Positions 45,458 through 59,400 of a DNA stretch of 64,000 nt are shown here, in pieces. The position numbers and the translations under genes were made by a program. The stretch covers positions 1-64,000 of the forward strand of contig JTDE01021170.1 of assembly GCA_014338405.1 (NCBI GenBank). The letters run 5' to 3'. Origin of the DNA: Paragonimus skrjabini miyazakii. Taxonomy: Eukaryota > Platyhelminthes > Trematoda > Plagiorchiida > Troglotrematidae. Under the pieces are notes generated by a model that was given only the letters and a program-made list of their open reading frames with translations, did no database searches and was not told the origin of the DNA. The first letter of the stretch is position 1. Each line of letters begins with the position of its first letter.

Positions 45458-48400
45458 CTAGTGTAAGATTGGAGGACGCAAGTAAGTACGTGAAGATCAA
45501 TAACCCCGTAGAAAGAATAACCTAATAAAGGTGGCGTGGGCACAATGATTCACCCGGACAGTAAAGGCCAGTTAGGTGTTGGCATGCAGCCGCAGCACAC
45601 GGAGCATGATATATCACAGCCAAGTCAAACTTCAGGATTGTGGCGATCACATATGTGGGTCGGGCTTCATTTCGATTACATATAAACGCACACATGGACA
45701 TCAAAAGTAAGACACAAGATAAGCGGACAAACAGGCCATGCTGAGCTAAAAAACTAGCATTAAGATCAGATCGATAGGGGAGAGAAAATGGTACAGCTTA
45801 GATCAAAACTCGTTCACAGATATGTAGATGTGCATGCGTCTAGGAGGGTCATTTACCAGGAAATCATTACGGTGACGCACCGAGGAAACATCCGTCGGAA
45901 TAATCTAAAATGCATAGCAACCTTCCATAAGTGAATTGTCTGGAGCCGATGAGAAGTTGCAAAACCGTTTCACTCCACTACGGGCCCAGAACAAGAATCC
46001 GTATAAATCGACCTAACCGACTGTTGATTCCAGTCAGAATCGATTGAGCGGAAGAATCTACGCGACAAATTTTATGGGTAAGCATGTACAAAACGCACAC
46101 TGTGCTGAAACCAGTTTAAACTCAATTTGAAAAGGTGAACACACAAGCTGACAGGCAAATCGTTAAGACAGAAGTCTACACAGAATAACCTAGGCAGCAC
46201 TTGTATGATAATGTGCTTGAACACACACCAATCTCGTGACTAGAAATTAATGGGAGAAAACGAGACACTTTTAAAATCATAAAATGCACGATGACATAAA
46301 AGATGACACAGCCGCACTGATTCACTGCAAATAATGCATCTGAATGTGTACGTTCAGAGAAATGATCCTTCATTTCGCGCATGAGGTGGAAGAGTAAAAT
46401 TTATGGAGAACTTAGGATGGTTCTTTTCATTTGAGTATCTATCTAGACTGGGTGATAGTTCGATAAAGTTGAAGCATACAGCGAGCACGCTACAAAAGAG
46501 ACACCAATTTCAACGAGCTAATTAGAATTAAATGAAAATGGGGAAAGGAGCAGTAAGAAGCGGTAGTTAGTAAACAGCTCTGATAAAATGGATAAAATGA
46601 TAAAATACAAGACCCAAAGACATAGGGTGAGCAGAGTCAAAGTCATCAAAAACTTCCGTTATATGATGTGTAGAAAGCAAGAGCAAGTACCGTATCAGGC
46701 CGACTGTCATCCAAAAGTTGTCTCGTGCAAGTTGTCTCAAGGATGGCAACTCGGCTTTTAACTCAGACTCAAACATTTTCATACAATTAAATTGTCAACA
46801 AGGTAGTAGAGCCACTTAGCTATGGCAGCAGTGCGGTTACTGGGGATAAAGTTTAACAGGCCAAAAAACTCTGATACCTAACCTTCAGGAACGACAGATC
46901 ACTTCCTCCAAGAAAGTCTGATTGGCCCAGCCACCACGCTACAGGTATTCGGAGGAGGCGTTACAAGTGACACAATGTACAATGGGATGCGAATTGATGA
47001 CACTTGATAGGACAACCTGGTGTTCGGCGACGGCCGCTACAAAAAGAATCCATCTGTGTTACATTTCGTCTGACCCAGAAGACATTGGAGAATCCAACTA
47101 ACACTTTGCCCTCCCCAGATGATCTTACCTGAGGGAAACTAATACGCACATGATTAGTCCTGTCCATCCCCTTGGAGACTCCACGGTAATTTGAGACACC
47201 GAATAAGCCAATCCCAGACCCGATTGACCGATTCAGACTAGACTAGGATTTGCTTCGAGTCCCAACCCAGACGGATCATGGCGTTTAGTATCCCGACTTT
47301 GGCCCTCGAAAACTGGGATCCAGTATATACAAAACAACCCACCTGATCGTGTTCAAGACAACCCGCGCTGTCTCATGTCATTGGAATCCTAATCTCAGCA
47401 GTTTCATACAAGAGAATGATACTTTTACCACTGTAAAACATATCAAACAATAGACCAGTGATGGATAGTGGACATGATTTCACTGTCAACCTATTAATTT
47501 ACCTGCAGCCTGTAGGTACGTTATGCTTTTACGTTATTTTATTCATCCAAGGCAGCCTGTAGTTCCGGTCTGATAAATCGCTAGGGCCCGCATGAACTTA
47601 ATCGTGTGCAACTCCGGCTTCACCTGCTACAGACTGATTGGTACATTGTTGCAAGTATGGAAGTGAAACATCTGAACTAGTTACACAACATAGGAAGCAT
47701 TGCAGGCAGACAGCACATTGTAATTGGCACACGGGACGGAGCTAACATAGGTAGATCACCAACAATATTTCACTTATCAAAAATCATGTCGTGAGTTGCA
47801 AACATCTGGAAAGCTTAGTCATCAATTGGATGTCAGCAAGATAAGGGTTAGAAACATTGAAGAGGACATGTAAAATATAAAACCGCAAATGACGTCGTTC
47901 GAAGGTCAATTAATCAAAATAACTACACAGGTGATACTCAGGGTAGATGAGAAAACATACGGATGCTCTTACGAAAGAACTTGTTACTCAATCGGAAACA
48001 CTGTTACAAAGCTGCTTTCATAGTTATGAAAAACGGTATGGATCTTTCAGAAACAATACACAAGATACAACATCAGTTGTACGACACTTACAGAAAAAGG
48101 TTTACCGTGCGAAGTAATGACAAAAACATTATCAAAGTAGTGAAATGTCTTTCTCATTGATGCCTTGTGTACGGCTGATGTACGGTTTTGGTTGTCCTCT
48201 AATGGAGATCACTACCTTTTGGTGTGACCTGTATTGAAAGTATGGTTTTTGGTGACCATTCATCTAAGTGCTATAGGAATACGATCAAAAATAGTGGCAA
48301 CCTCTCACAGTGACCAGTTCACACGAGAGTGACGGATTTTCGCGTTTTCTAGAAGTGAAACAGGGTAATATATATACACATACATAGATCTACACATCAA

Positions 48401-49439
48401 CAAGAAACATCGAACACCTAGATGCGATCAACGTCCAAGTGTTTTCGAGTAAGGGTTTTTTTTCCTCCAAATTCAAGTCCGATAGTGTTGAAAGAAACAA
48501 GCAAATTCGTACTTTCCTTTTCAGTGGAAAGACAACTGAAACGGTTCTGAAGGTTTGGGAACGGGCGTCAGGAAATCTTGAAAAGAAATAGTCTATATTA
48601 TTCTAACAAGTAACAATGCAGGTGTATGCCATAGATAAACACAAATGACCAGACCGTTCGAAATACCTGAAACACAGACATCAGAGGCCCGAAAACACTA
48701 TGCAAGCCTACGAAAAAATCACAAAGAGAAAACCAATAGAAAAGATTATGTGTGAGTCATTTGAACACGGATGTCGCAAACCACGTTTCGATGACGAATT
48801 TGCATGCCTACGCACACGTACGTAATCAACTGAGAATACGGCTGCAGAAAGTAGCTGAAAATTCATAGATTTGTGGTGAAACGTATTTCAACAAAAGACA
48901 GGTTTCTAAATTTCAATGCAATCAGTATGTGATTGATGCCGCGACGATACCAAATTGACAAGGTGCTCGAGTTGAGGTTTTCGGTACACAAACACAAAGG
49001 TGCCAACTGTGCAACCGCTAAGAAACGTACAGACGATTCGGTGGAAACGTTATTTGACTAACACTTACATGGTTGTGAGCTCAAGCGCAGTTACGGTTGA
49101 CTAAACTTGGACAACATGGTAAAGCTCAACCCACGAGTGGTCATATAAATCATATAGTAGGATATCACAATAAAGTGCAGAAGGTAAATAGTTAACCCAG
49201 TAGACAACCGAGTTAGTTAGCTAACCGTGCAGACGCTGCCAAAAAACATTATTATAAACCACAAGGTAAAGGTGTAAGTAAAAGTATGGTACAGCAGTTT
49301 GTTTCGAATTACCTTGATTGTTGGCTCCACTTGTAAGTGGATTTGCTTGAATTACTTCAGAACAACTTCACTAACCCATCGGATGGACACACAAAACTAC
49401 TTCCTCTTGCTACCTTCATGTAGTGGCCGGGCATATGAA
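45458..49439. other. No recognisable gene
   Basis: A minus reading at 46567-46782 (FESELKAELPSLRQLARDNF) looks protein-like but lacks borders. 46961-47167 is Cys-rich without a domain. The stretch 46900-47360 has a repeat-like, GC-richer character but its family is unknown. Confidence 0.4.
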
Positions 49440-49600
49440 TTACATCGATACAGATTTGGCTAGGCGCAACCATGGCAGATAGGCCAAAGAGCAGCGGTCG
49501 GACAAAAAGTAGATGTATTTATGGGATATGTCGCACTACTGACCGAGTAGGAGTGCTTGGGTAGTGAGACACGATCCTATGGGCATACAGCAGAAATGTT
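49440..49600 (-). repeat. Dispersed repeat family X, copy 2
   Basis: The reverse complement of 28554-28690: TGCTGTATGCCCATAGGATC at 49591-49572, then CTCACTACC and CACTCCTACTCGGTCAGTAG. This copy shows the sequence upstream of the first match (AACTGTGAAAACATTTC), which helps to judge the gap at 28454-28553. Confidence 0.55.
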
Positions 49601-50131
49601 TTCACAGTTGCAGCACTTCTGCTTTTTTGAAGTAGACAGAAAGAGATTACAAAAGGCACCCTCAAACAATAAGTATTCCGATCGCCCAACGACTGACAGT
49701 GACCGCCGAAGTATTATCCAATACGGCCGATAGCCTGTGGGTACCATTCAAAAGTCTGGTGTACCTTCGAATACATCCACCACGCGAATCAGACATGTCT
49801 TAATCACTGTGCCCGTGGGCTGGACAAGCCCCTGACTTCTAAGCGAGTCACAGATTCGCAGTGGGGTTCCTGAAGTCAACCCCGTTTCATTGCATGAACG
49901 ACTGGGAGACACTATAACTTACCTCTGACATTATTCACCGATAACAGCTCTCCTTCGATTCCTCCTCCACTCCAGTCTCTTGTCTTCGGTGTGCCCTGAG
50001 ATGATAATTATTTACGAAAGGCAAGACAACTGACAAAAAAATTCTCACGTTCAGTTTCTGCACATTCCGATGAGCTGACTGGAAGTTTGTGCAAATATTG
50101 TGAACACCACTTGGTCCCATAGTGGAAAGAG
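49601..50131. other. No recognisable gene
   Basis: Stops in all frames; no motif. Confidence 0.4.
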
Positions 50132-51080
50132 ATGCAACGAGCCTTTACACTCTGGAATAACAGAAAGCTATTTTCTCTGATCCGTGGCTGTATTGGTCGT
50201 CGTGTCCGTACAAGTGAGACAATATGTGATAAAGAAGAATCAGTAGTCAATCGTACCAATTTGACAAATGGTCTAAACATATTGAAGAAAAGTCCAGCTG
50301 ATCCCAATCGGAACATATGGACAACAGAACCCGAATTCTCAGTTATTGTGCTCCAAACGGCCCTCCGTCGGAAGGAGAAGTGGTTTTGGACCTCAAGTTA
50401 TTGAAGCGTAATGAAGCCCCTGTTCAAGATCTCACTCCTCTATTCAAGGATGATGGGAAGAAGCTGATATCAGAACTGACGAAACTCTACGGGACGATTT
50501 GTGAAACTGAAGAAGTGCCTCGTTGTTTATGTTGATCATCAGCAATTCCCGTTTCAAAAAGGGGGCCCGAATTCTATGTGACAACCACAGGGGCATCAGT
50601 CTAGTGTCTGTTGCATCCAAGTTAATCACGGGCCTTATCTTACGTCGACTCACTAAGTTGTGAGAAAGACAGATACGCGTAGAACAGGCAGGATTCCGAT
50701 CCGGTCGAGGGTACGTTGATCACATTGTTACCTCGCGGCAAATCTTGGAGCGCCAGCACTCTTATAGGCAGCCGACGGTCGTGGTCTTTTTACACCTAAA
50801 AACTGCTTTCGATTCAGTTGTTCGTAACGTTCTCTGGAACTGTCTTCTTCGCACGGGGGTACCATAGAGATGCGTGAATCTATTAAGATCACTGTATGCT
50901 CATTCTGCAAGCAGGGTGGGAGTTTATGGACAATTGCCTCGGGCGTTCATCACTTCTAGTGGTGTTTGTCAGGGGTGTCCGATTTCTCCCTTCCTGTGCG
51001 CTTCACCGAATTATAGGACTTCAAAAATAAATTTTACCGGTAGTGAATTTAACCTATTTCTGAGATGTTTACAATCATAA
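50132..51080 (+). pseudogene. RTE-like LINE reverse transcriptase, several frameshifts
   Basis: In order: the pre-RT linker (LFSLIRGCIGRRVRTSETIC), APVQDLTPLFKDDGKKLISE and GTICETEEVP (the LPEIFKDGG..L...L..I.E...IP block). Then in another frame RFKKGARILCDNHRGISLVS, LRRLTKL, stop, EQAGFRSGRGYVDHIVTSRQ, and VVVFLHLKTAFDSV, where the first catalytic Asp of FLDLKxAFD is His but AFD is intact. Finally LLRSLYAHSASRVGVYG and SSGVCQGCPISPF. The YADD box is missing downstream. Frame changes near 50317, 50535 and 50860 and two stops make it dead. Order and motifs match trematode RTE-clade LINEs. Confidence 0.85.
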
Positions 51081-54000
51081 CCCACGTCCAAGAGACCGCC
51101 AGCTTGAAAAGTAACATCCAGAAGACTAGGAGCACGGCTAATCATGCTGGTGAGAAACACGTTTGCCCCAGACAAGGGGAATCTTACCGAGGCACAACTG
51201 ATATAGTGATTTCATTGGGGGTCTATATACACTAGTAAAGGTGAACACAAAACGCAAATTTAAAACACGATCAAAGCGCATTCATCAACCGAAACAGCAT
51301 TTGATTCCGAAGACTGATATCTAACAAACGTCTGGTCCACTGCATAACAAAACCGAACAGTTTAATAACTAGTAGCTTCGACTATGTCAGTCATCAGTAG
51401 TTACACCCTGGTTTACCTGGGTGAATCCAGTGTTCTCAGTTCAAACATCCAACCATCTACGATAGGGTCTAGGAAAAACGGGATAAACATCCAACAGCAC
51501 ACACAGTGTACTAATGAAAATCAAAAAGGAAGCTGATTAAGCACAGATGGACAAACTACAGCTTGCAAATATCAAGTAATATGGCCATCCTGACGACATG
51601 GTGTCGTGTGATACACAAGCACGGTAGGGTGAACGGTCATCAGAACCACGTAGATCGATTCGATACAACGGAAGAGTACATAGCCAAATGTCAACATGTC
51701 ACTAATGTCATCAGCCATAAATCATCAGTTGACACCGGAGCTTAGCTACCACCCAATTCTGAGAATACGAACAAGCAACGCATACCCTTTTCAGCTTTTG
51801 CTATTCTTACGAGAGAATTATGATCAATGAGTGATGGTATTGGTGAGCAATATTTAAGGAGTATGGCACTAATTCATATTTCACAATTCATAGCTAACAC
51901 ATCTGGAATCCCCCCACCATCCTATCCTTTATTGTCTTATTTTTTTCAGATGGCGTTCGCTTAGTCTTCGAATGAAGATTGTGTAGTACGTACACTATAA
52001 TAAAGAATAAAACAAACTCATCATGTGAAACTATATGTAGTAGAAAATGTTAGAGTTTCAGTCTACATACTAAGTGATGCTTGCAGCTATGAGACAGTGC
52101 AGGACAGACATGGATAAGATATCACTAAAGCGTCAAACCCAGAAGACCAGAACAATTAAAATAGCGGGGTTCGAACTAACAAATTTACTTTGAGCAACCA
52201 ATGTCATCAATAGCATCGAATACACCAGATGGAGAGTATTTCAACGCCCAACAGTGTTTAACCTTAAAAATTTGCGAAGCTAATACGTTTCGTTAGGTTG
52301 TACAAATAGAGCTATGTACAGTAGCCGACTTAGGAAAATAAAACCAAAAGAAAAGGTGTCAGAGCGGACGTAATCCATTTCGCTGAGATATTGTTAACAA
52401 GTTAAAACAAATCGGTACAACACCGGATAGATTAACATTGATGTAAATGAGATCACACTAGATTTGGCGAGAATATTCAGACAGTTAACAATAAACACAC
52501 GCATGAATTACCCGACGTCTAGTCTTATTCAGGCTATAGAAAGTAGGTGGAAGGAACAATCGAACAATGTCACTCTCTCTAGACATGTTTGGCCAATACA
52601 AATCATTCCATAAAGATTTCCATTAGCAACATTGAAAAAAGCGAACCATAAATCAATTCGTAGATAGCTTGGTGGATTTGTTGTCAAAATTGGAAGTATT
52701 CCCTAACGAAATTCACAAAACCTATGTTCAATGTTTTACAACTGAAGTCGTATTGTAACCACTGTTCCTACTGGTTTCTGATGTGCGTGTCCAAAATCAA
52801 TAAGTAACACAATAAGTAACCGATTCCAAGGTTTCTACAATATAGTTTGAGTGGAATTCGTCGTATGAGTATCGCCAAATGCAATGTCTGGCCTCGAATT
52901 TGTGCCCTCAAAATTTCATCTGATTCTAATCGCCTTTTCAGCGTCAGATTTTCGGGTTCGTATCTGCGTTTTTAGTAAGATTCACCAACTTCGGTTCACA
53001 AAACACCAGGTGATGAGGATGCCGACTATAACCATATGGTCGTGGGTTCGATCCAAGTTAGCGCGATTGTTCCTGCTGTCTGTGTTTAGGCAGCAAAACA
53101 GCAGGCATCTTACGTGTGATATAATGCATCACACGGCTGCATATTAACTTGTAATGTAAAGCTTGGAAGCATTCGCATATAGGAAGATCATTAATCTGTA
53201 CACGAGTCCACAGTCGTTCTGGTATTCCACAGGAGTAACAGTTTCCATTTAATCCCAAGTTTAAAGTCTGTCGTTGATCCAGTTTATTTATATACAAATT
53301 ATTCTGATTTGCTAGGTGCACAAACTTGAATCAGATATATACAGTGTGAGACAAACAGCTGTTCAACGCTTGAGTGAAAATCGATTTACAGCAAAAAAAA
53401 TCCGAACTACCCCGTTTTATGACAATAAGGACTCTCCAAAACGAAAGTGGATTACAGCGTTCCAAAAGAGAGCTTGATCTCCGTTTTTTGATCGCCTGTA
53501 CATGTCACGTACAAATGAATGTAGACATGATTGCAGACCTTAAATCAAAGTGTTTCTATAACAACCGTCACTTTGATGCATAAATAAGCCTGTGTCTGTA
53601 CACCTGCTCAACTCAAGCATTTCGAAGGTTCTTACTTGAAATCAGATTCGGGCTGCATGCAAGCCAAGTCGTCGGATCATGGATCTGTTGTGTAAACCAT
53701 ATTTTTGTCACTTAATAAATGTGTATTGAACAAATATCCCGGTATAACCTATCACCTCTGAAATTTCTTGAATTCAAAACCACTCAGAAATGACGTGACA
53801 ACTCGAACTTTTTGAACAAATGAAGTTCAGCAGTCCTCTGACGTCATCTACATTTAATAGGCCATTTAAGACTTCTCGGTGCAATGTTCACCGACTCAGA
53901 GCTCAATGGACGCTCCTTTAAACCGTTTCTTTTCTCTGTACTATAAGCGGCAATAAGAAACTCGTACACATTTACTTTAGATCGTTGAATCCTCTATGTG

Positions 54001-57000
54001 AAAATTCGAAAGCTGAATTACATATTACTGAAAGCCAGAATAACCCCCATTCTCAAATTCCATGGGGCTGGATTCATTTTGAATATGTGCCACCATATAA
54101 AATGCGCTGAAAGCAAGTCGAAAATAATTACGATTCATAAGTGAACACTGACCAGAAAATACATGACACGTGGTTGGATGACAATCAAGAAATGTGGATA
54201 CACCGGTAAACAGAGGCTTCATCTTTCTTGGGAAAATGATAATCAACCTTTTGATTCAGGTGTCCGGATAATTATGACCGGCAATGTTTGCCTTACTACT
54301 GACTTCAAACTACGGAAAAATAAAATTGTTTAAGTACTCATTTTGTAATCACACATGAGTAGTGAAGGCGATCTATTCGTGAAGAGCTAAGAGGTACCTG
54401 TAAGAAATTCGGCGTCCGTATAATTAAGGAATCAAAGTGAAGTATAAAGTAAGTGATCGCACGACTGAATACATGATGCAAACAGTCAAGCCGAAAATAG
54501 AGATAAAACCGGAACACACGGAACGTTTCGGTAATACGGATAACAGAACAACAAACACTGTGCACACAAAAAATGATTACAGGGGTTTCTCCCGAAACGA
54601 CATCGTCTGTTTACATCGGATTTACCAGAATGTGAATAAATTAGCACTTGTCTATTTGTACTTTACTGAACTCAATTCTACACAAGGTTTTGACGTAAAC
54701 CCAATTTTCTTTGCAAAAGATTTCAGTAGGAAGGACTTTTTGATCTAGGATATCTCACAAACGCATTTCACTGCATTCCAACAAATACGCACAACTGTCT
54801 GCAAACTTGCAAAAAGAACCTGGACAAAAAATAGGTAGGATCGATTCAAGCACTCAGGTAGCGCAAATCAAACTGACGGTCAAGGTTAGTTTGCACCGGG
54901 AGACGCGAAAATGGGCACACGCCTTTGTAGAGTCTGTTACCTTTTTGCTCTTTTGTTACATATTAATATTCATGCCTGTTATATTCAGTGAACATATAAA
55001 CCACTCGTCTATTGTTTGAATAAATACACACTTCGTCCTCGCGCGCCTCGGTTTCTGCTTGCATGTGGTCGTTGTTACAGGGTGTTAACTGTGGCAACAA
55101 CCGATTTTAGTAGGCTGGAGGAACTGAATTCGCTGGAATTTATTTGTTATTTGTTCTTCCAACATAAAGCGGACTAAGTGTGGTGGAATTTGTCGTAGAC
55201 AGTTGCTGTAGATTGTTTGGTAACATTGTCGATTCATTTCTTGGTTCCACTACACCTTGATCTCAAATCAGTATATCTTGATGTATGCGCACTCACCTAT
55301 CAGCATCGATCACCTAATTAAAACTTGATGAATACTGATCGTTTGAGTTTTGTGAGAACGCGCTGTAAGTCACCACTTCACTCTATCACAAATACTGCAC
55401 ACAATTCGGTGAGAAGTGAACAACATATTCCGTATGAATTCACCTTGAAAAGAACTCAACCTATTGTATAGGGCTGCAAAAGTCTGTCAGGAAGTTATCT
55501 TCTTGAAATGTTCGGTCGTTCCGGATGGGTGATACTGACGGTAGGTTCTTGTGCCTAGGGCTACAGACGGTGAAATCCAGAAAGAGCAGCTCTGACAGAT
55601 AGCAGTTAATGAGCAGAACAAATCACAACTTAACAATGGGATAATGTCCGTTGAACCGATCACTCTTGAATGTAACTACACGCACAATCTTACACCTAAC
55701 TTCCAACGATGTAATTAATCACTCCGCATTTCACACTCTAAGCAACCAACATTGACTTTCAGTAGTAAGCCAGCTTAGTTCGATGTGTTTCAATGAAGTC
55801 AGATGGAATGCTGGCTGAAAAAATTAAAGGCTACATAACCAGTGCGTATCCGCAAACAAGCACCAGAAAAAAAACAAATTGTTTCGTAGTTAAAAACTCA
55901 TTTGTAACTTGGCTGTGCTTCCATTAGAAACTCAATGGAATCCGCGGATCCGAGCAGGTGCGCAGAAACTGTGCAGAAACCCAGTCTGCCTCAAGATTCC
56001 AGATGGCCTTGTGATTTCATGGAGTTAGGGTGCAAAGATAGTATATGTTTGGTGATCAACAATTCGATAGGAACACACGATCCGTATTGTGACTGTAGAC
56101 GCTCATCAGGCATGTTCGATCCATTGTGAGCGAGTGGATATGTAGGCAGTACACATGCAAAAGTGTGGTGAGTTGTTGGTAAGAACCGTGCGGTGCCAAG
56201 TCGTAACGAGTGAACTCTGTAAGCATTCTGAATCAAAACGACACACACTGGTGCGCATCAGTAGCCAAAGGAACCTGTTGCCAACGGACAGGACTATCCG
56301 AAACTACATGTTAACGACGGCCGCCTCCGCAAATCTGAACAGCCTTCGGTACTAATTATAACTGACCCCGAGCATTATTATTGCTTTTACTTTTAAAGTT
56401 CTAATTATTAATTTTCACAGTCACATTATTGATTTACACTAGGATACTGAAGCTAACCGAATAAATATAAAAAATCAGACTAACGCTAATGCGCTAAGCG
56501 TTCACAAGTCATAATCTCGCATGCTCTTTACTGATTCAAAGTGAACAAGATTACTTGTGTTTGGGCGATCAAGTGACAGCCTGGTTGGCTGCGTCGTACT
56601 CTTCCAAGATGGTTAAAAAAAAGTAAACATTACTAACTTATAGATGAATATAATGAAAATCAACAAGCAGATAACATGAATGTCCTGAAGTGAACACTTG
56701 GAAATATGAAACAGTGATTCACAACATGGCCAACACGCAAGTGATCAGATAGTCAATCACCAAGCGAGAAAACTTGCTACCAATTGCACCTATTAGGTAG
56801 GAGAAGCCTTAGTTACTAGGCTTCGTGTAAAAGAAAATGACTGTCTTCCGGTCTAGGTGTTTGCCAACATAGGCTAAACCATCAGTGAATTGAAACAACA
56901 TTGATAGAAACGTTCTACCTCTTCCGAAAAATACACTAATCCACGCATATCAAACTAGAAGGACATTCCTTATAACGGCTAATGCGTCTTTACGTATGTC

Positions 57001-57359
57001 GTGTGACTATCCGTGGAAAAGACGTTTGTCAGACAAACTTCAGTGAGAAGGACAAACCAAACAACCTGATAAGCATTCCCATCTAAACATTTACGAGTCC
57101 ACGATGCATGTTTTTATGTTCCCGGGTTGGTGAACAGATCAGCTATCGTATATTCAATCACGCGACTCGAATTGAGAAAACAAACAAATTTTGACGGAAT
57201 GTTTATCGACTGGAAAATCATGTTGGGAGATGAACGTTCACAGTGATGTGATAAAATGATTAGTCCACAGTAATGAAGCACCAGTGGTGAGCTACAATGT
57301 AAATGGAAAACAACGTAAATGTGCGGTAAATGAATGCAATTGTTTGCTTGGTGGCTGTC
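51081..57359. other. No recognisable gene
   Basis: A GTCGTGGGTTCGATCC stretch at 53040-53055 has a perfect Pol III B-box core but no convincing A box, so it may be a decayed tRNA or SINE. Plus ORFs at 52884-53147, 54437-54748 and 55935-56129 show no motifs. Confidence 0.45.
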
Positions 57360-58200
57360 CACCTAACACCTCCCCCTGTAGTTTATTGTTTGTAAGATCG
57401 TTGTCGAGGATTCACCTACATGTGCACAACTTGTCTTCGAGAACGATCCGTTTATCTTCTGAGTGCACAGATGCTTGGAGGATTTTCCTACAGATTTGCA
57501 GCGGTAGGTATCCAGGAGAATAACCAATGGAATGACTCAGCTGGACGGAACGGTCACCGGTTGAAAAGAAGGACGCAGCTGATTTGCATGACGGACTCAT
57601 ACGAAAGAGTGTACTTCCACATCGTATGTAACGCGACCATTCTGTTGTAATATGCGGCCTGTGGTCCACTTCCCAACAATATCACGATAGTCCTTTGCGA
57701 GTACGAGCTGACCTAATGAAAATGCTCCATTGGTCGCACCATGACGACGGTTGAATTGCTGCTCCATGCGCTTGTTTCGCAGTCGTGGAGCTGGGCGCAT
57801 AAGGTCAACAGGTAGGCGGACTTTCCGGTGCATCAGTGTCTCTGCCTGAGACTTCCTGTTTGGTGTGCTGGGGTGCGAGGTTGCCCTGTATGTCATCAGA
57901 AACGTCTCGACTGTTTCCGGCATGGTCTCCTCTCCCCTAAATTTCAGCTCTCGTTTAAACGTGTCAACAAAGCGTTCCACCTGACCGTTTGACTATGTGT
58001 GGTACGGCGGCTAAATTCCATTTTGTTGACAGAATTCTGCGAATTTAGCTGAAGTAAATGCACTGCCGTTGTCTGAAACCACGATTACAGGTACATCGAA
58101 ACGACTGAACACCTTCCGCAAGTTGATAATGGTGGCTTAGGAACTGATATGGTTCAGTTGAATGACTTCCGGCCATTTGCATTACGCAAAATATGAAGAC

Positions 58201-58502
58201 CTTGACTGCTCCATTGAGCAAGGTGGGTGGGTGTCACCTGCCTGGATGGGGTCCTTGTGATCACTCAAACCGCTGGTTAGAGACGCTATCCGAGATGGCT
58301 ATGTGTCGCAGTCAATGGCGGGCCTGTATCCATACCATTTCTAGTTCTTCCACTTAGTCTTGTTTTAATAATTTTCATCNNNNNNNNNNNNNNNNNNNNN
58401 NNNNNNNNNNNNNNNNNNNNNNNNNNNNNNNNNNNNNNNNNNNNNNNNNNNNNNNNNNNNNNNNNNNNNNNNNNNNNNNTGATGATGATGATGATGATGA
58501 TG
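58201..58502 (+). mobile_element. RTE-like LINE 3' end inserted in the gypsy integrase, with GAT tail
   Basis: The plus strand reads KVGGCHLPGWGPCDHSNRWL, then LSEMAMCRSQWRA, the same tail as 1-255. A non-coding end and the 100-N gap follow, then a GAT microsatellite (58480-58502). The insertion splits the gypsy frame between FAGP and the following Leu-Asn-Gly/SKWPEV part. This gives the order of events: gypsy first, LINE later. No clear target-site duplication could be made out because the right end is simple repeat. Confidence 0.75.
58380..58479. other. Assembly gap, 100 N
   Basis: An exactly 100-base N run next to a GAT microsatellite. Repeat slippage or length is the likely cause of the gap. 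Confidence 0.95.
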
Positions 58503-59400
58503 GGTCCAGCGAAAACAACATGCAAGCGGGACCAAGGGGTTATTGGCACAGGTCACGAAGAAAGATGTGGTTCCCTTGGAGCTTTAGCTGAAGCTTGACA
58601 CTTTGAACACGTACGAACAATACGAACCAGGTCCTGATCCATTCTTGGCCAATATACGTAACTATACGACAAAGAAAGTCCGACGTGAAACTGCTCGAGT
58701 ACCTGTGGTAGCAATTTAGAGGGAATAACAACATATTCTGATAAAAGAATGTAGCCATCGACTTCGGAAAGTGAGCAGCGACGTTAATAGAACGGTTGAA
58801 GTTGGAGGTCAGGAGGCCAGTGTGTACGATGGAAGCGGATTACTGCTTGAAGTAGAGGATTGTTGGCCGTGGCATCGCAAACCATAGCTGACGTAACCAG
58901 AAGTGCGCGGATTGTGGAGGCTAGCAGGTTATTGACCTCTGGTTCGACTGTTATTGAAGCGATCATTGCGTGCTCAGATGGAGTGCGCTGAGAGTCAATC
59001 AGTCTTAATAAGGCGTCTGCCTGACCAATGCTTACTGTGGATTGATATTTGATTGAGAAATCGTAGGCGAGTAGCATGGTCGCCCAACGTTGCAAGCAGT
59101 CGGCCGTTTAGACTGGTATACCTTTCTTCGAGCCAAAAACACCAAGAAAGGGTTTATGATCTGTTAAAAGTGTGAAGTGCCGTCCATAGAGCATTTTATG
59201 GAACTTTTTGATCGCGAATACGATCGCCAGAGTCTCTTTCTCAATCTGACCATAATTGCGCTCAGCGGGAGTCAGGGTCCTGGCAAAATGAGCATTTGCT
59301 TTTTCTGTACCGTCTGGGAAAATGTGTGAAATATCGGTACCGATGCCTCAGTCGGAAGCACCCGTAACTACAAAAAAAGTCTGACAATAAAAAGGGTAGA

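Larger units (their letters stand above)
57360..59400 (-). pseudogene. Ty3/gypsy retrotransposon pol remnant: RNase H to integrase
   Basis: Minus strand from 59390: IFPDGTEKANAHFARTLTPA, ERNYGQIEKETLAIVFAIKK, FHKMLYGRHFTLLTDHKPFL (RNase H with TDHKPF), GSKKGIPV, stop, LQRWATMLLAYDFSIKYQS and GQADALLRL. Then the integrase HHCC-side piece PRMDQDLVRIVRTCSKCQAS and SRLHVVFAGP, an inserted LINE end, and the catalytic core KWPEVIQLNHISS, stop, VIVVSDNGSAFTSAKF and EFCQQNGI, stop. Next NGQVERFVDTF-like ERFVDTFKRELKFRG, MTYRATSHPSTPN, ETLMHRKVRLPVDLMRPAPR, QFNRRHGATNG, then a RHTNQLRPSF end and a proline-poor tail. The N-terminal pol (protease, RT) and LTRs were not found. Stops show it is inactive. 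Confidence 0.9.

Noticed and set aside
53030..53060. tRNA gene suggested by GGTTCGATCC
   Set aside because: The B-box core is perfect, but no A box and no acceptor or anticodon stems could be formed around it.
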